Assembly: GCF_027943255.1 (NCBI RefSeq)
Contig: NC_072893.1
Coordinates: 3,596,001-3,660,000, forward strand
Direction: 5' to 3'
Length of the DNA stretch: 64,000 bases
Source: Anastrepha obliqua
Taxonomy: Eukaryota; Arthropoda; Insecta; Diptera; Tephritidae
The position numbers and the translations under genes are program-made. Below the pieces are notes generated by a model. That model searched no databases and was not told where the DNA came from. It was given only the letters and a program-made list of their open reading frames with translations. Of the stretch, positions 12,591-24,607 are shown piece after piece (positions within the stretch are counted from its first letter, which is position 1; each line of letters opens with the position of its first letter).

Positions 12591-12880
12591 CAGCTGGCCC
12601 TGATAAACCTCACTTGGAGCCTTGATAAAAACTTGTCAATATTGTCTTCGCTAAAAATCGCTAGACGTAGACCCTCCAGCGACAAAGCCATGCTGGTGAG
12701 GTGAGATTGAACTCTTAGCGCTGACATACATTTGTTTTTCACTATACTCACGAATAGTTTAGAAACTATTGACAGCTTGGAGATTGGCTTATAGTTAGTG
12801 ACATGAAAATTTGGCTAATTGATGTTAATTTCCAGGTATCCGAAAATACAGGATGTGTTGATAGTAATTTTCAGTGGTGA
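12591..12880 (-). pseudogene. LINE reverse transcriptase fragment
   Basis: On the minus strand, NYKPISKLSIVSKLF and SIVKNKCMSALRV match the RT block with the NYRPIS signature. After a frameshift, SPHQHGFVAGGSTSSDF matches the following HGF..GRST block. Later RT motifs (A, B, C) are missing. Whether this belongs to the same element as the R1-like piece immediately downstream is unclear; the join could be a deletion or an insertion boundary. Confidence 0.6.
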
Positions 12881-12971
12881 TATTAGTGCTGGGCATTTGT
12901 TTAGAAGGGTAGGACAAATAGTATTATTCTCAGTCTATGCAGAGAGTTTTAAAGTACAGAAGTAAGATTCG

Positions 12972-13710
12972 GGTTAGGTTAGGATAAATGGCTGTCCTTG
13001 CGAGGGGCCCACTTGGAAAAATATTCAAAATTCGGTGGAAAAAAGGAAGAAAGGGCTTCGGAATTCGAGGATGACGTCCAACAGGAGCTATTTACTTTCG
13101 TATTAGCCGCTTCAAACTACTTCATCAGATGTGTGCTATTTAAACCCACAACATCCATAGGTGTATCGAAAAAGTGAGAGCCGAGGTGTCTTAACCTTTA
13201 CCCGACGAGAGCAGGACAGCTTATCCTCCAGACAGATTTGGCAGAAATTACTTGAAGAAAACCCAATTCTCACCGCATGGACACCTTACAGACAATGTCA
13301 AATGACAAATGTAAGGACACCCATCAAATTCGACTATCTTTCCAGAGGCAGATCACTCGTTCTCAAGGGTACCTCAATTCTCTCATTTAGTGACAGTCGT
13401 CTCCAGGGCTCCTTGTCTAGCCAGCTCATTCGCCCAGTAGTTCAGTCTATACCGTTGTGACCGGGAACCCACAAGCATTTAATATTGAAGTATTCATTTC
13501 ACCATTTGGTTTCTATTGTGTTAAATTTGACGTATTGTGTAGACTTAGTTAATGGGGGGCTTATCAGATATGATGCCGCACCGTTAAAGATAATCTTTTG
13601 GTTGGTAATGAGCTCCAGTCTTTTGCACAGCACTGTCGATAAGAACTTGTGAACGCTGATTCGGACGCAGAAATAAAATTTTTACGAATTGGATGCTTGT
13701 TACCAGAGCT
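12972..13710 (-). pseudogene. RNase-H LINE 3' half with AACCT-type tail
   Basis: Minus-strand coding shows an RNase H end, CLWVPGHNGID, then an ELARQG-like block near 13410-13440. A C-terminal cysteine segment follows (NFCQICLED, about 13210), and LRHLGSHFFDTPMDV near 13150. The 3' end reads GCCATTTATCCTAACCTAAC down to 12972, a short AACCT-type tail. Several frameshifts are needed. It resembles the intact LINE at 53581-56273 in domain order and tail type but is a different, older family. Confidence 0.65.
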
Positions 13711-16670
13711 CTATCTCTACTTTTTTATATACTAGCTCCGGTCTTGGCAATATTTGCAGACATCTCATACTTCTAGCCATCCCATTTTATACTACGTTTC
13801 TCATCCTTTCGTTGCTATCGTTAAATGGTATCTCGAGTAGTAATTGAGCATAGAGTGACTAGGTGCAATATATTTCTGGTGTCTGTGGAGGCCCTTTTAA
13901 TATTCCATTAACTCCACCGCACGAAGAAATTTAGCGTTAAACTCCAGTTGTCATTTGCATTCAGTTTCTAAGTTTAAGAGTTTCTCAGAGAACCATATTT
14001 TACAAGACTCTCATCACACCTGCCCCCTTGTATAGCATATAAGCGTAGGATATATCGATCAAAGATGAAAAGACGGAATATGTATGACCCAGCTAGCGCA
14101 GAAAGAGAACAAGCGATGAACTATATTAAAGTATACAAATATAGTGACTGCGTTGCTTTGGTCAAGTCATATTTAAGAAAGACGACGAAGTGGTGAAAAT
14201 ATTCTTCGGACCGGCAACCATGGGTAGGTATGAGAGCAAAATTACTTACAAATGCGATAGGAATACCAAATTCAGGGAACCCGTCTGCCGTGGGTATGAA
14301 TAGTTGGTTCAACTTCAAAAAGGAGAGTCGGGATTAATTTTGGTAATTTCTTTACAGTCATCGCACTCACCCATGCGCTGGGTTCGCAGCCATCGTTTAC
14401 GTGTTCGAATTATGAAGTATGAAGACACTAAAAATGTGACATCTCTCGAAAGAGTTTTTGTATAAATTTTCTTGACTTGTATGTGGTGTTATGCAAAATA
14501 GTCGGATCGCCAAGAAAGAGTTACCCATCAAGGGTTTAATTATTGGAAACTGGCATACGCTGCATTGAACGCGCACGTTCTGCAACGCTAATTGGCCTCA
14601 TTTGAAAAACACGCACAGCACAAAGAATCATTTGCTGCAAGCGGCCATTTAGCAAAGTCAATCTTTGTCACACGCAGCCAGCTGCGGCTTCGTTCGTAAA
14701 TCTCGGCGGCACAATTAATAGTCGAAACGCGTTATTGCGGTTCCAGGTCGACTAATTTATATGCAATCATGTAAACGCGCAAGTGGAGACACTGACTGAC
14801 TTACATACAGAAGCACAGATGGTGGGACAACGAACGAGCTGCCGCAGCCGCTGCGCTTTGACGACATTTGCGGTTAAGTGGTTGGAAATAGGCAAGCGTG
14901 TGGCATGAGGGGGTATTTGTAGGTGATCTAGCGGTCCACTAGAACTTTTGCCATTGCTGCCTCTGTTAGTTGGAGGAGTGCTCGGTACGTGTTTGGAAAT
15001 TTAAATGTAAATTTTATTGCCAACAAATAAATATTTGCTTGGGATTGTAGTAGGTCGGGGTGCTGCTTTTATTGCTGTAGTTACTTAACACGCCCGATAA
15101 TAGGATCAATTGCGCGACTTCTGCACAGTGAACGCTTTACGGTCACATGAGTATGCATACGATTGATTGCCCTTTTATTGACATTTGTGAGCAATACTGT
15201 ATTGGCTTTGTAAATTCCCCTTCGTTTTTAACTTTGTTTGTTCAACGGAAATCGTTCAATGAGAATTGGTAATAATTAGTTGCTACTTAAAGTATGGCAA
15301 ATTTTTTGCTTTTGCGTCAGTTATAGTTGCACCTAGTAACACAATCGATGTGAATTCAAGTGCCTTTAAAAGTTAATATTCACAGCACAGAGGGGCGTAT
15401 ACGTAATGCTAAGTGGATTACTTAAATGCTGAGTGCGTGGGGTAGTTGGCGGGCGTGAGCGGCAAATAAGCTTTTTTCAACGTACTCCAACTCATAGCCA
15501 AGGCTTAATTACACGCCTGAGTGAGCGTATGTGTGCGATGGCTTGTATTCGCGCACTCGAAGGATTAAAATTGATGTAAAAGTGAAAATTTAAACAAAAA
15601 GGATAAGGATTAAGTATTCTTTGCATTTTAAAGGGCATGAAATTGACGGCGTGCTTGCATAACCTTGAGCTTAAAAAAGATAAAATAAAATGCGAAAATA
15701 ATTTCTTAATTCAATTAGCGCTTTCCGACGCTTAAGTGCAACTCAAAGGCGTGAACATTCAGGCCAATGCTATGGAGTACACGCGGCCGAAATAAATATA
15801 AATAAACATCCACATGAATTGTAGCGATACTCACTTTTCGAGCAACTACTTCCCGCGGTCGTGCTTCAAAAGTGACCCACAATTGTGGTTGCAAGCACAC
15901 ACATACATTCATAAACAGTTGTGCGGGTGTCAAGAAACATACACACACATACTCTCATGCGCGTACAGTTATTCTCGCCACCGCAGAGCCAACGTGTTAT
16001 AACTTAATCCCCGCCAAAGCAAATACAAAAGCCAGCGAAAATAAAATAAAAAATAAAGTCATTATAAAGTTACACTTTGGGTAGACTGATGGGGAAAGCA
16101 GAAAAAAAAACGGAGAGTTGGCACCAGAAAAACCCAGACAAAGGCGAGAAGGATTCTACAAAAAGCAGAAGAGAATGAATTGCAACTAAAAGCAAATAAA
16201 AAATTGAGATAGCAGAGAAAAGTAAAAATATCGTGGGCCAAGGCAAAGTGATTCACCCAGGGATGAGTAAACGGCGGCATACAGGCCAGATGATGTGTTT
16301 GTTTACTTACCGGTATGAATAAATACATAAATACAGTATAGCAAAGCGGGCAGTCTTAACACCTGCACGTAACTGGCCCATTTTTGATGGATACTAGTCT
16401 GCATCACGTGCCAATACCAATCGCCATATTCTGCCCCATTTTTTATTAGTCCGCCACAATAACGAGTTCGGCGTAGTCAAGGACAACAACAACGTCAGCG
16501 AAAAGTTCGAGCGAAGAATAACTCTTGGCTCTTAACAGGTGCTACTTTGAGCTCGGTAGACAATTGAAAAGCAGAGCCCACTCTCCACTGGGCGGTTATT
16601 GAAGATTTCGAGAGAAACATTTTTTGTAAGATCTATGATTCGATTTGCGTAAATGATGCATATTGAGTAA
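13711..16670. other. Stretch without recognised gene
   Basis: The first 100 bases may still belong to the LINE on their left. CA-rich simple repeats lie at about 15888-15965, and a purine-rich strand at 16085-16200. No host exon, transposase or terminal repeat was recognised. Confidence 0.55.
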
Positions 16671-17338
16671 GAGGTAACATACAGTTAAAAGGCCGAAAAA
16701 ATCGAATTTTCTTGAATTTTTTCTAAGAAAACTTGTATTGATCTAAAAATTTGTACTCATATTGTGTTATCTTTTAACTGTATTTTAAGACTTAGTATTG
16801 TAAAAATATTTATTTGGAAAGGAGCTACAGCTGATCTCCGGGAGCTTCTCTCATAAAAGACGTTTTGCGGTGCCTACTATATCTCTGAACTAAACCCTTT
16901 GAAATTAAAAAAATCAAACAGCTTTTGTTAAAGTAATGTTAAATCTAGTAATTAATCGAAGGAATAAGCAAAATACATTTTTTTGACAAAATGACAAAAA
17001 TGACAAAAAAAAAATCGATTTTTGTCCAAAATTTCGGTCTTAAATCGTTAACAAAAAATTTGTTTCTCGGTGAGAAAAAGTCTTCAATTAATTACTAAGA
17101 AATATATCGGTTTAGCCGTTTTCGAGTAATGTTGGTCACCGACTTTGAAAATACTATTTTGAAAAAAAAAAAAAAAAAAAACGCGTTTAAAGTTTTAAAA
17201 GCGCTTTCAAGCACTCTGCAACGCCTTTAACTCTGAAACGATATTAATTTTTCTGTGCGTATTCTTAAATATATGTACATTAAGAAAAAAATAATAAAAA
17301 GAAATCGTTTTTTTGAACATTCTAACTGTATATAACCC
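16671..17338. mobile_element. TTAA-flanked non-autonomous element (piggyBac-like)
   Basis: Right end, reversed: TTAA (17339-17342) then GGGTTATATACAGTTAGAA. Left end: GTAA (16667-16670) then GAGGTAACATACAGTTAAAA. The ends therefore match over about 18 bases, and TTAA is intact on the right only. The interior has no transposase. It holds A20 at 17162-17181 and GCGTTTAAAGTTT at 17184, which recurs in the TTAA element at 23894-24607. Confidence 0.6.
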
Positions 17339-17342
17339 TTAA

Positions 17343-17600
17343 GATGGAACCAGCTCGAGTTGTACGACATCGGCTGCGCTGGCTAGGTCACAATGAGTTT
17401 GGTGCTCTTTGTGAAACGCACTGGTGACACTCGCAAAAAAGGACGTCCTCATCTACGTTGGAAAGACCAAGTCGACGACGACCTTACCGTCGTTGGTGTT
17501 TGTAACTGTTGTGAACGCGCGAAATGCAGAGGCGATTAGCGCAACACTTTGGTAGCGGCCAAGACCCACCATCGGTTGTAGTTGCCAGCTAAGTCAGTAT
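17343..17600 (+). pseudogene. LINE ORF2 C-terminal remnant
   Basis: Across frameshifts the + strand gives VVRHRLRWLGHNEF, then a TRKKGRPHLRWKDQ-like block, then CRGD/RREMQRRLAQH. This matches the 'RLRWLGHV.RM...RRRGRP.LRWKDQV..DL' tail of RTE/CR1-type LINE proteins. No RT domain is present. It begins right after the TTAA element, which may have inserted into it. Confidence 0.6.
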
Positions 17601-18511
17601 GTAAGATCAAAATTTACTTTATTTGGTTAGAGAAATTCTTACATAGCAAACTATGCTAGAGGCAGCATGAAGTGTCATGCAGAGTTGCATCTGTCTACAC
17701 TGGCTTCACATACTGGTAAACGTACAAAGCTGCTGCTGAAATGGTTATTAAATTACTACTCATTTTCAAAAACTTTGTACATTTTCCAACCTTTAGAGTT
17801 ACCTTTATCCATATATTTATATTTTTGTAAATTCGTTTATGAGATACTTTATTTTTGTTGGTGTAGCAAGGGGATGTGCTAGCGCTGGAGCTTAACTCAT
17901 TTTGAATTATTTACACTCCGTTGCGCGAACAGCAGTACATAATAGGGCAAAGGACGGTCAAACACATACACACATACACTCACACACACGTGTGGCCATA
18001 TAAGTACACTATTCCAATAATCAGAAGTGCAGAGACTTGCTAGCCAGTTGTCAAAATCAAATGAATCTCAAGAATGAGTAAATCAAAAGTGCTAATGAGA
18101 TTCAGTGATTTTAAAAATTGGGTGAGAATTTCAGATAACAGGCATGTACCCACTGCAAACTGTACGATGTAATGAAAGTAATCAATATTTAAAAGAAAAC
18201 TGCTAGGAAAACATCACTTAGATTTTATGCAATGTTTCAGTCTTTGAAATTTAGTTTGTAATTCGCATTGATTTCAATACGTTCTAGCAGGACTTGCAAG
18301 ATAAGTGCATTGGGTGTTTTTTCTGGATGCATGAGAACCGTCGATATTGTCAACTGGGAATGTTGAACTGAGTTGTTTAGTAAAATTTGGCAAGTTATCT
18401 TGAATCGTTTGACGTCAGAGTACATACGCAATAAGTACATTTTAGAACTAACCAAGTCCGACAGTGCTTGGTAATCTTTAGGTCACGTCTAGCTGGATAA
18501 TAAGTATTGTA
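17601..18511. other. Stretch without recognised gene
   Basis: CA-rich simple repeats at about 17961-17993; otherwise nothing recognised. Confidence 0.5.
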
Positions 18512-18733
18512 CAAGGCGCAAAATTAGTCATGCAATTTTGTTTTTGAATCATTTGTTTACTGAATAAAAAAAAATAATTTTGAGAGATGGAAATCTTTAT
18601 TTGACCTTTACGCACTGCATTGCTTGTCTCTTTGTATACTGCAGCTGTCTGGTTAACAAGTGCCAAATATAATTGATGCCATTTGAAAAATTTATACATT
18701 TTCCGATTGGGTGATTAATTTTGCACCCCCTTG
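18512..18733. mobile_element. 222-bp TA-flanked MITE (mariner-like)
   Basis: Left end CAAGGCGCAAAATTAGTCA follows TA at 18510-18511. Right end, reversed, CAAGGGGGTGCAAAATTAATC is followed by TA at 18734-18735. The two ends match apart from a short length difference in the G-run. It is too short for a transposase, so it would have needed one in trans. Confidence 0.65.
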
Positions 18734-18847
18734 TATAAACAATTAAGAGAAAAAAGTAAAAATCGCAGACTCTGTAACAACGAAAAACCCAACAGAAGCC
18801 GTTAATAATTTGAATAAATCCGCACAGATGGCCTGGATGTAAGTGGC

Positions 18848-20525
18848 ATATGTGCCCATAATTATGAAAGTGGTCTAAGTCAAAATTTCAAAAAGATGAG
18901 TTTATCACTTATTTCATATCCACATTATATTAAACTATGCGTATTTAATGTAATTTTCACGATATCGTCAAAAATGAACCTTTAGAAGGTGAATGTAATT
19001 TCAACGTTATACGGAATTCATTTAGTGTTAATTATGAAAGTGGTCTAAGTCAAAAACTTGAAGAAATTAGATATAAACTTAGCTTGAAAATAGCGCGTGA
19101 CCTTCTTCGATGTGTTTCTGAACTACCTGGTAGGCTGGGGAAATATATGATAATGAAAACGCCAAGAGATGAAATTTAGACAAAAGATGTACGAGAAAAT
19201 ATTTTAAGTTTTCCAGCATATGGCAGCCACTGCATCAGACCTCGTCCCATTTCTGGTCGAGAATACTTGAGTTCTGACCTAGATATTCGTGAATGTATAG
19301 CCTCTTTGTAGAGAAATCTTTTGTTAAGGAGTGGATCTACAGAAAAATATTTAATACTGAATTTAAATTAAATTTTCATGCTCCTCGAAAAGACGCATGC
19401 CAAAAATGCGATTTTCTGAATGGAAAAATCCAAGCATGCAATAATGAGGAAGAGAAATTACATCTTAGAGAAAGTCATGATGTACATTTACAAAATACCG
19501 AAAGGGCTAAGAACTGTCTTGCAGAGGACCAGAAAAAACGTAAAAAAAATTCCAGCGAATGCTATGGATTCTCGTATGATTTACAAAAATCACTTCCGTA
19601 CCCTAAAGTGTCTGTTTCGTTAGCTATAATAGGCTATGTAAATATGTACTTTATAACTTGGGCTTCCTTAATTTCCATAATGACAATGTCAAGGTGTATG
19701 TATAGGATGAAACTACAACATCAAGATGTGCACAGGAAGTAGCATCAAGCATTTTAGCGCATATGGAGGATATCATAAATAATCAAAAACACGTAAAAAC
19801 TTACAGTTATGCCTGTTCAGGACGATTTTATCCTGAAAAGTAACATGAACATGGATGAAAATGACTCAGTCAAAAAATATTAATGTTGAAATGGTACACA
19901 TTTTTGGTATTGATTTCGGTTTGATAGAAATTAAAATAAAAAAAATTATGAATTGATGAAATCGTAGAAGGAAAAAGCCATTTTCGCTGAAACGAATGTC
20001 GCAGCCGGATTTAATTTCGACGAACTCACTGGAATAATCAGTAACAAAAAGTGTTAAAAGTACCTCGGGCGAATCTGTCTTTTGGCTGAAAGTTCATTGG
20101 ATGCGTTTTTTGAAAAATAAACCTTATAAAATGAAGGATGAACATTCTTAAAAACCAAAAAAAAAATGGTAAAGATGGATTACTATTTAAAAATAATTAA
20201 TAAATTTTTATGAATTATTTCATAAAATTTATTGTTTTAAATCATCACTCATAGTTCTTTATTGCATTAAGTCATTTAGAGGACATTCAATGCATTTTGA
20301 AAATGGTCTAAGTCAATTAGAGCTTTAAAAATAACATTTTCGTATGAAATTCATACAAAATGTCATATTCAGAATAAATTTCCATTAATCAAGACTAAGA
20401 AAATCATAAATTAAAATTTTGCACAATATAAAAGTATTTTTTACTTCGCTCAAACGCAATTCATTAAATATCTCGAAATAAGAAAGATATGATTTAGACC
20501 ACTTTTATAATTATAGGCACATATC
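18848..20525 (+). mobile_element. Relic DNA transposon, 35-bp TIRs, uncertain superfamily
   Basis: Left end ATATGTGCCCATAATTATGA and right end, reversed, ATATGTGCCTATAATTATAA agree at about 32 of 35 positions over their full length. The subterminal motif GAAAGTGGTCTAAGTCAA recurs at 18866 and 19036, with one change at 20299, and inverted in the right TIR (20491-20510). The coding relic inside (19180-19842) is described separately. No target duplication could be read because the flanking bases continue the symmetry. The superfamily could not be named with certainty. Confidence 0.7.
19180..19842 (+). pseudogene. Broken transposase-like protein (DUF7869-like)
   Basis: Three + frames must be joined. 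The first (19180-19311) reads VRENILSFPAYGSHCIRPR then GREYLSSDL. The second (19293-19742) reads YRKIFNTEFKLNFHAPRKD, CQKCDFL, then SYDLQKSLPYPKVSVSLA. The third (from about 19685) reads HNDNVKVYV, a stop where Trp is expected, DETTTSRCAQEVASS, and YSYACSG. This block order, with a CxxCD motif, FDLQK and WDE..SRG.QE, is a family seen in many insect genomes. I associate it with DUF7869-type proteins, probably DDE-like nucleases of transposons. The family name is from memory. Two frameshifts and stops make it inactive. Confidence 0.6.
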
Positions 20526-20527
20526 TT

Positions 20528-22390
20528 CTGATGATAGAGTAGAGTTTTTTCATCATACACGATATTTTAAAGTTGTGGAACTTATCCCCAAATTTGCCAC
20601 ATGTCGCATGTATTTTTTACACTATTTGTTTTTTGCACCCATTTAATGAAATAGAGCTGGGTGTTTAATGGTAATGCCAGTAGAACCTTGCATTTTATTG
20701 GGTTCTGGCCCGATAATTTGTTTTTCATTTTATTAGCTTTTTACTGTGCTACTTCATAGAAGCCGGGCCAGCTCATGACCGAAATGTGTGTGAGAAGCAC
20801 GATTTTTTGACTGCACCAGCTGGCTTTGACACCGTCACACTTTAAATATAATCGTTATAGATTTGCAAAAGGGCCTGACTTTATTTGGTTTCAAAAGAAT
20901 CTACGAGCACTCGTGTAGACAGCGCGATAATTTTGTGCAATAAGCCACACTGAGGTACAGCAGCGTAAGTGAAGAATTAATTGCTTTGCAAAGTGTTGTT
21001 GTAATTAATGGTTTACCTTTGACTCATTATCTGCGTACTCATAAATCAGGGAAGTCAATAAATAACTGTTTAAATACGCGCCTCGCCTGCACTGATAACA
21101 ACAATCCATTTTTAGTAATGGGGTTGTTATCAATGTTGTTGCTGTTTTTTTGTTTTGCATCGCACTGCAAGTGATTTCTGCGTTGACAGGTTACAAAAGT
21201 TCACTGCAGACTTTTCATACTTTTTCATTGAGCTGCATTTGTTGTAAGTTCAGTTATTTACTTTTAAATAAATGCGAATTGAAAAGAGCTTCATTTGGTT
21301 GGCGTGAAATTCAGTTACTGATTTACTGATTGTAAGGATATTTCCAGTATTTTTTTTCAATTATTAGCAGCACTACTTATGAAGAGGACTAAATATTCCT
21401 TGAGTACTGCTGAATTTCAATTTTGCAACAAACGGAAATTGATTTGTGCAATAAAAGGTTTGGTAATTTTGATTTTTTTAATTTAATTAAGTTTAATACG
21501 GAATATGTATGACAGGTTGCATTCGATAGATGAAGTTAAAAAATATGTATATTAAAGCAAGGATATTACAACAAGAGTCGATTGAGCAAAGCAGTTGATT
21601 ACGAAATGGTCTTCAAGGATTAAAAAACTTTCATTGCTGAAGAAAAAGTAACCTGCTTGCAAATGGGCAAAAGCCAAAAGCTAGGAAATGTTGTCACTTT
21701 GCTGACAAATGTAAGCCGGTGTAGCCAATAGCTTCGTCGCCAGGATTATGTAATCTCGTTAAACTTAGCAAAGATAACACACAGGATGAGAAGACGGGCA
21801 AAAGTATTTGTGGCGGAATTGGATAATGTAACAGTAAAAAGATAGTAAAAAGCTTTAGAAAAGAAGAAATGTGTAACAGAGAGGCAAATGTTGGCAGCAA
21901 ATGTGGGCAAGTGTGGCGCATTCTATGGCGCATGGTGGGGATATTTAAAATTCTGACACTTTTGATGAATCCTTGTACTCGTGAAAGTTGCTTTGGCAAT
22001 TGGCAAAAGATGCCAAATAGAAATGTTGCTAAAAATGGCACGAATTATATAGCAGAGGGCAGTGCTTTCTGGCAGACTACTGAATTGCAGCTTGCTAAGA
22101 AAAGCACAATCTAGAAATATATGCACTTATCTATTAGGCATAAATATCTATAAAAAATCTACTTCCATGCACTCGGAAGTACTAGATAATCTGCTCATCT
22201 GTACACTCCCCAATAGAAACGAACACGTGTCGACCCACCAGAAAAGTTGAATTTGTCGAACGAATGTGTTTTCGGCGGAAAATGAATTCCACATTTCTTT
22301 GCACAATTATTCATGGGAGGAAACCAACAAAAACCAAAAACAACAAAGAAACACAAAAAAAAAACAAAAACGAAAAATATCCTTCTCCGC
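20528..22390. other. Stretch without recognised gene
   Basis: Nothing recognised except a strongly A-rich run at about 22321-22380. Overlapping frames on both strands around 21700-22120 show no family motif. Confidence 0.5.
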
Positions 22391-22510
22391 CAGGGGTCGG
22401 CAACCTGCGGTTCTTTGGATGTGAAGCTGTGGCTCTTTAGTTTCATACGCAAATATTATTTGTTTTATCAAAAAAAAAAAAAAAAGAACAGAAAAAAACG
22501 TTTAAAAATA

Positions 22511-23040
22511 AAGGGGTTTTTCAATAAGAGGTGTTATTCAAAGAAAAATGCTATTTTTTAATATAAATGATCGGATGTTTATTTCATTATAAAGAGGAAG
22601 GTATGCCGATAATAGTGGAAAATAACGTCAGGCAAATGACCACCAGGACCACGCTTACAGGATAATATCCTTTTCATGAAATTTTCCATAACCGAATTGC
22701 AAAGTGGCTGCCCTATGTGCTCGATTTGAGGTCTTGAAACGACCCTGGGCTGTTGGCGTAGACCTTCTCTTTCACGTGGCCTCAAAGAAAAAAATATCGG
22801 CGCGTTAAATCACAAGATCTCGGTGGCCAATTGTAATCACCTCTTCGAGAGATAACGCGATCCGGAAACTTTTCCCGTAAAAGATCAATGGTTTCGTTGT
22901 TTGTGTTGCGCGTAGCGACGTCTTGTTGAAAATAAACATTGTCTAGATCAATACCATCCAATTCTGGCCATAAAAAATCGTTAATCATCTCTGGATAGCG
23001 CAATCCATTCACCAATAACATCTGTTATTGGAAAACCCTT
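22511..23040 (-). mobile_element. Internally deleted DD41D mariner relic with TIRs
   Basis: Ends AAGGGGTTTTTCAATAAGAG (22511) and, reversed, AAGGGTTTTCCAATAACAG (to 23040) are flanked by TA at 22509-22510 and 23041-23042. Minus coding: GLRYPEMINDFLWPELDGID, VYFQQDVATRNTNNE, WPPRSCDLTRRYFFL, then a frameshift and IGQPLCNSVMENFMKR, GGHLPDVIFHY. The third catalytic Asp is Tyr (TRRY). The N-terminal half is deleted. It is the same family as 34364-35233 and 50248-50750. Confidence 0.85.
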
Positions 23041-23169
23041 TATTATCAACTTATTGTGAAAAACACTTCCTATATATAATATTTTTATTATTCATTTAGT
23101 TACTGCGATCTGTTTAATAAAATTGTAGAATATTTATACTTAAAAGTAAAATACTTTACGAGACATGCA

Positions 23170-23893
23170 TGGAAGGCACCCGGTGGTGAAACCATTCCTC
23201 AAATTTGGCTTTTTAGCGCATGGGATTTATTGTTGATCCCTCTTCAATCTATTAAAGGAAATGGGATAGGTGTTAATTTCTGTAATTAAGGGGTTTGGGT
23301 GCGATTGGAGTCCTTTATTGTGTGATGAGACATGCTTTTTGATTTCCTCAGTTAATGTGGGAACTTTAAGATCACGATGTATGTGGGCAATTGACATCTA
23401 AGAGTTTTCGGTTGGAATCTTTGGAATATTTCGATGTTTGATTTAGCTGCGGTGCCTCAGAGTATGGCATACAACTGTCCATACTGATGTTGGGATAGCT
23501 GAGTACAGTGAAAGCTTATTTTCGATGGAAACATGGGAATTGCGATTTAACGTCTAATAAAGACTTCGGAGTTTGATTCTTAGTGCCTTGCGCTTAGTGA
23601 AAATATGAGTTTTCCACGTGAGCTTGCAGTCCAGATGCATTCCGAGATATTTTGTCACATTACTTTGGGAAATGATTGTATTATTGAGTTTAACGGGTGG
23701 GCAAGTATTTCGCTTGAGTGTAGAGGTAACTTCAATAGATTTGACTAATTTGATTTTATTTTCCAGTCTTTAAGCCTTTTTTGGAGTTTAAGAGAAGCCA
23801 CATTAGGAAGTGAGTCAAAAGCTAGTAAAGTGGTGTCATCTTCAAAAGTTCCGACTATAGTTTGCTCAGAAACTGGTAGATCGTGAGTGTTAA
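23170..23893 (-). pseudogene. Jockey LINE RT, downstream part
   Basis: Continues the RT split by the TTAA element. Minus reading starts NTHDLPVSEQTIVGTFEDDT (about 23828-23890), the motif C region, where the usual FADDT has Glu for Ala. Then LKLQKRLKDWKIK, CPPVKLNNTIISQSNVTKYL, and later FTKRKALRIKLRSLYW. The final part is EEIKKHVSSHNKGLQSHPNP with the 3' UTR to about 23170. This follows the Jockey order. Several stops and frameshifts break it. Confidence 0.8.
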
Positions 23894-24607
23894 GGGGGAA
23901 GTCTACTGAGACAAGGGAAAAAACAGGCTTATTTTCCGGATTTTATTTCTAACAAAATATTGCTCGTACATAAAATCTATTTAAGCTCTTATCTTTATTA
24001 TATATTTAAGTTTTTAGTCAAAATATTCAAAATGGCCGCTGTGGCACTTCTGCAAGCGCAGGTCCGCTTTTCTTAGGTGCCTAAACGGTGTACATGAAAT
24101 CTTACGTTTCGGTGATCTAAAACAAAAAAACAAAATATTTTTATCATATACATAGTATTGACTCTCGTCTGACGTAGGATTATGTCGATAAAAAATTTTG
24201 GCGTTGAAAAAAAAATTCTTGAAATTTTTTTCTTTTTTTTTTGCCTGAAATTGATGTTACTATTGTTTATAACAATTTAACAAATAACGATATCAAAAAA
24301 ATCCTATGTCAGACGAGAGACACTATTACAGAGAATATATAATTAAATTTTTAAGCTGATTCATTCATCAGAACTCGAGATATCGTGTACACCGTATACA
24401 AAAACTTGGTTTCGAGAAAAATGCGTTTAAAGTTTCATGTGCCGCAGGTACGCGCTTTGGAGCGCTTCGGGAAAAGGTCGAAATTTCAACGAAGAAAAAT
24501 TTAGCCAGCTGTAACACATATTGTACCTTATTTAAGAGGGTTCAAAGTATTTTTTAAGCTAATAAAAAAAAATCGATTTTTTGAAAAATTTACAGTAGAC
24601 TTCCCCC
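23894..24607. mobile_element. TTAA-flanked palindromic element inside Jockey LINE
   Basis: Ends GGGGGAAGTCTACTGAGAC (23894) and, reversed, GGGGGAAGTCTACTGTAAAT (to 24607). Left flank TTAA (23890-23893), right flank TGAA (24608-24611), one base off. Inner arms also pair: CTCGTCTGACGTAGGAT (about 24174) with ATCCTATGTCAGACGAG (about 24300), and ACGGTGTACATGA (about 24090) with a complement near 24385. It has no transposase. Removing it and one TTAA copy rejoins the Jockey RT near motif B/C, which supports the borders. Confidence 0.75.
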
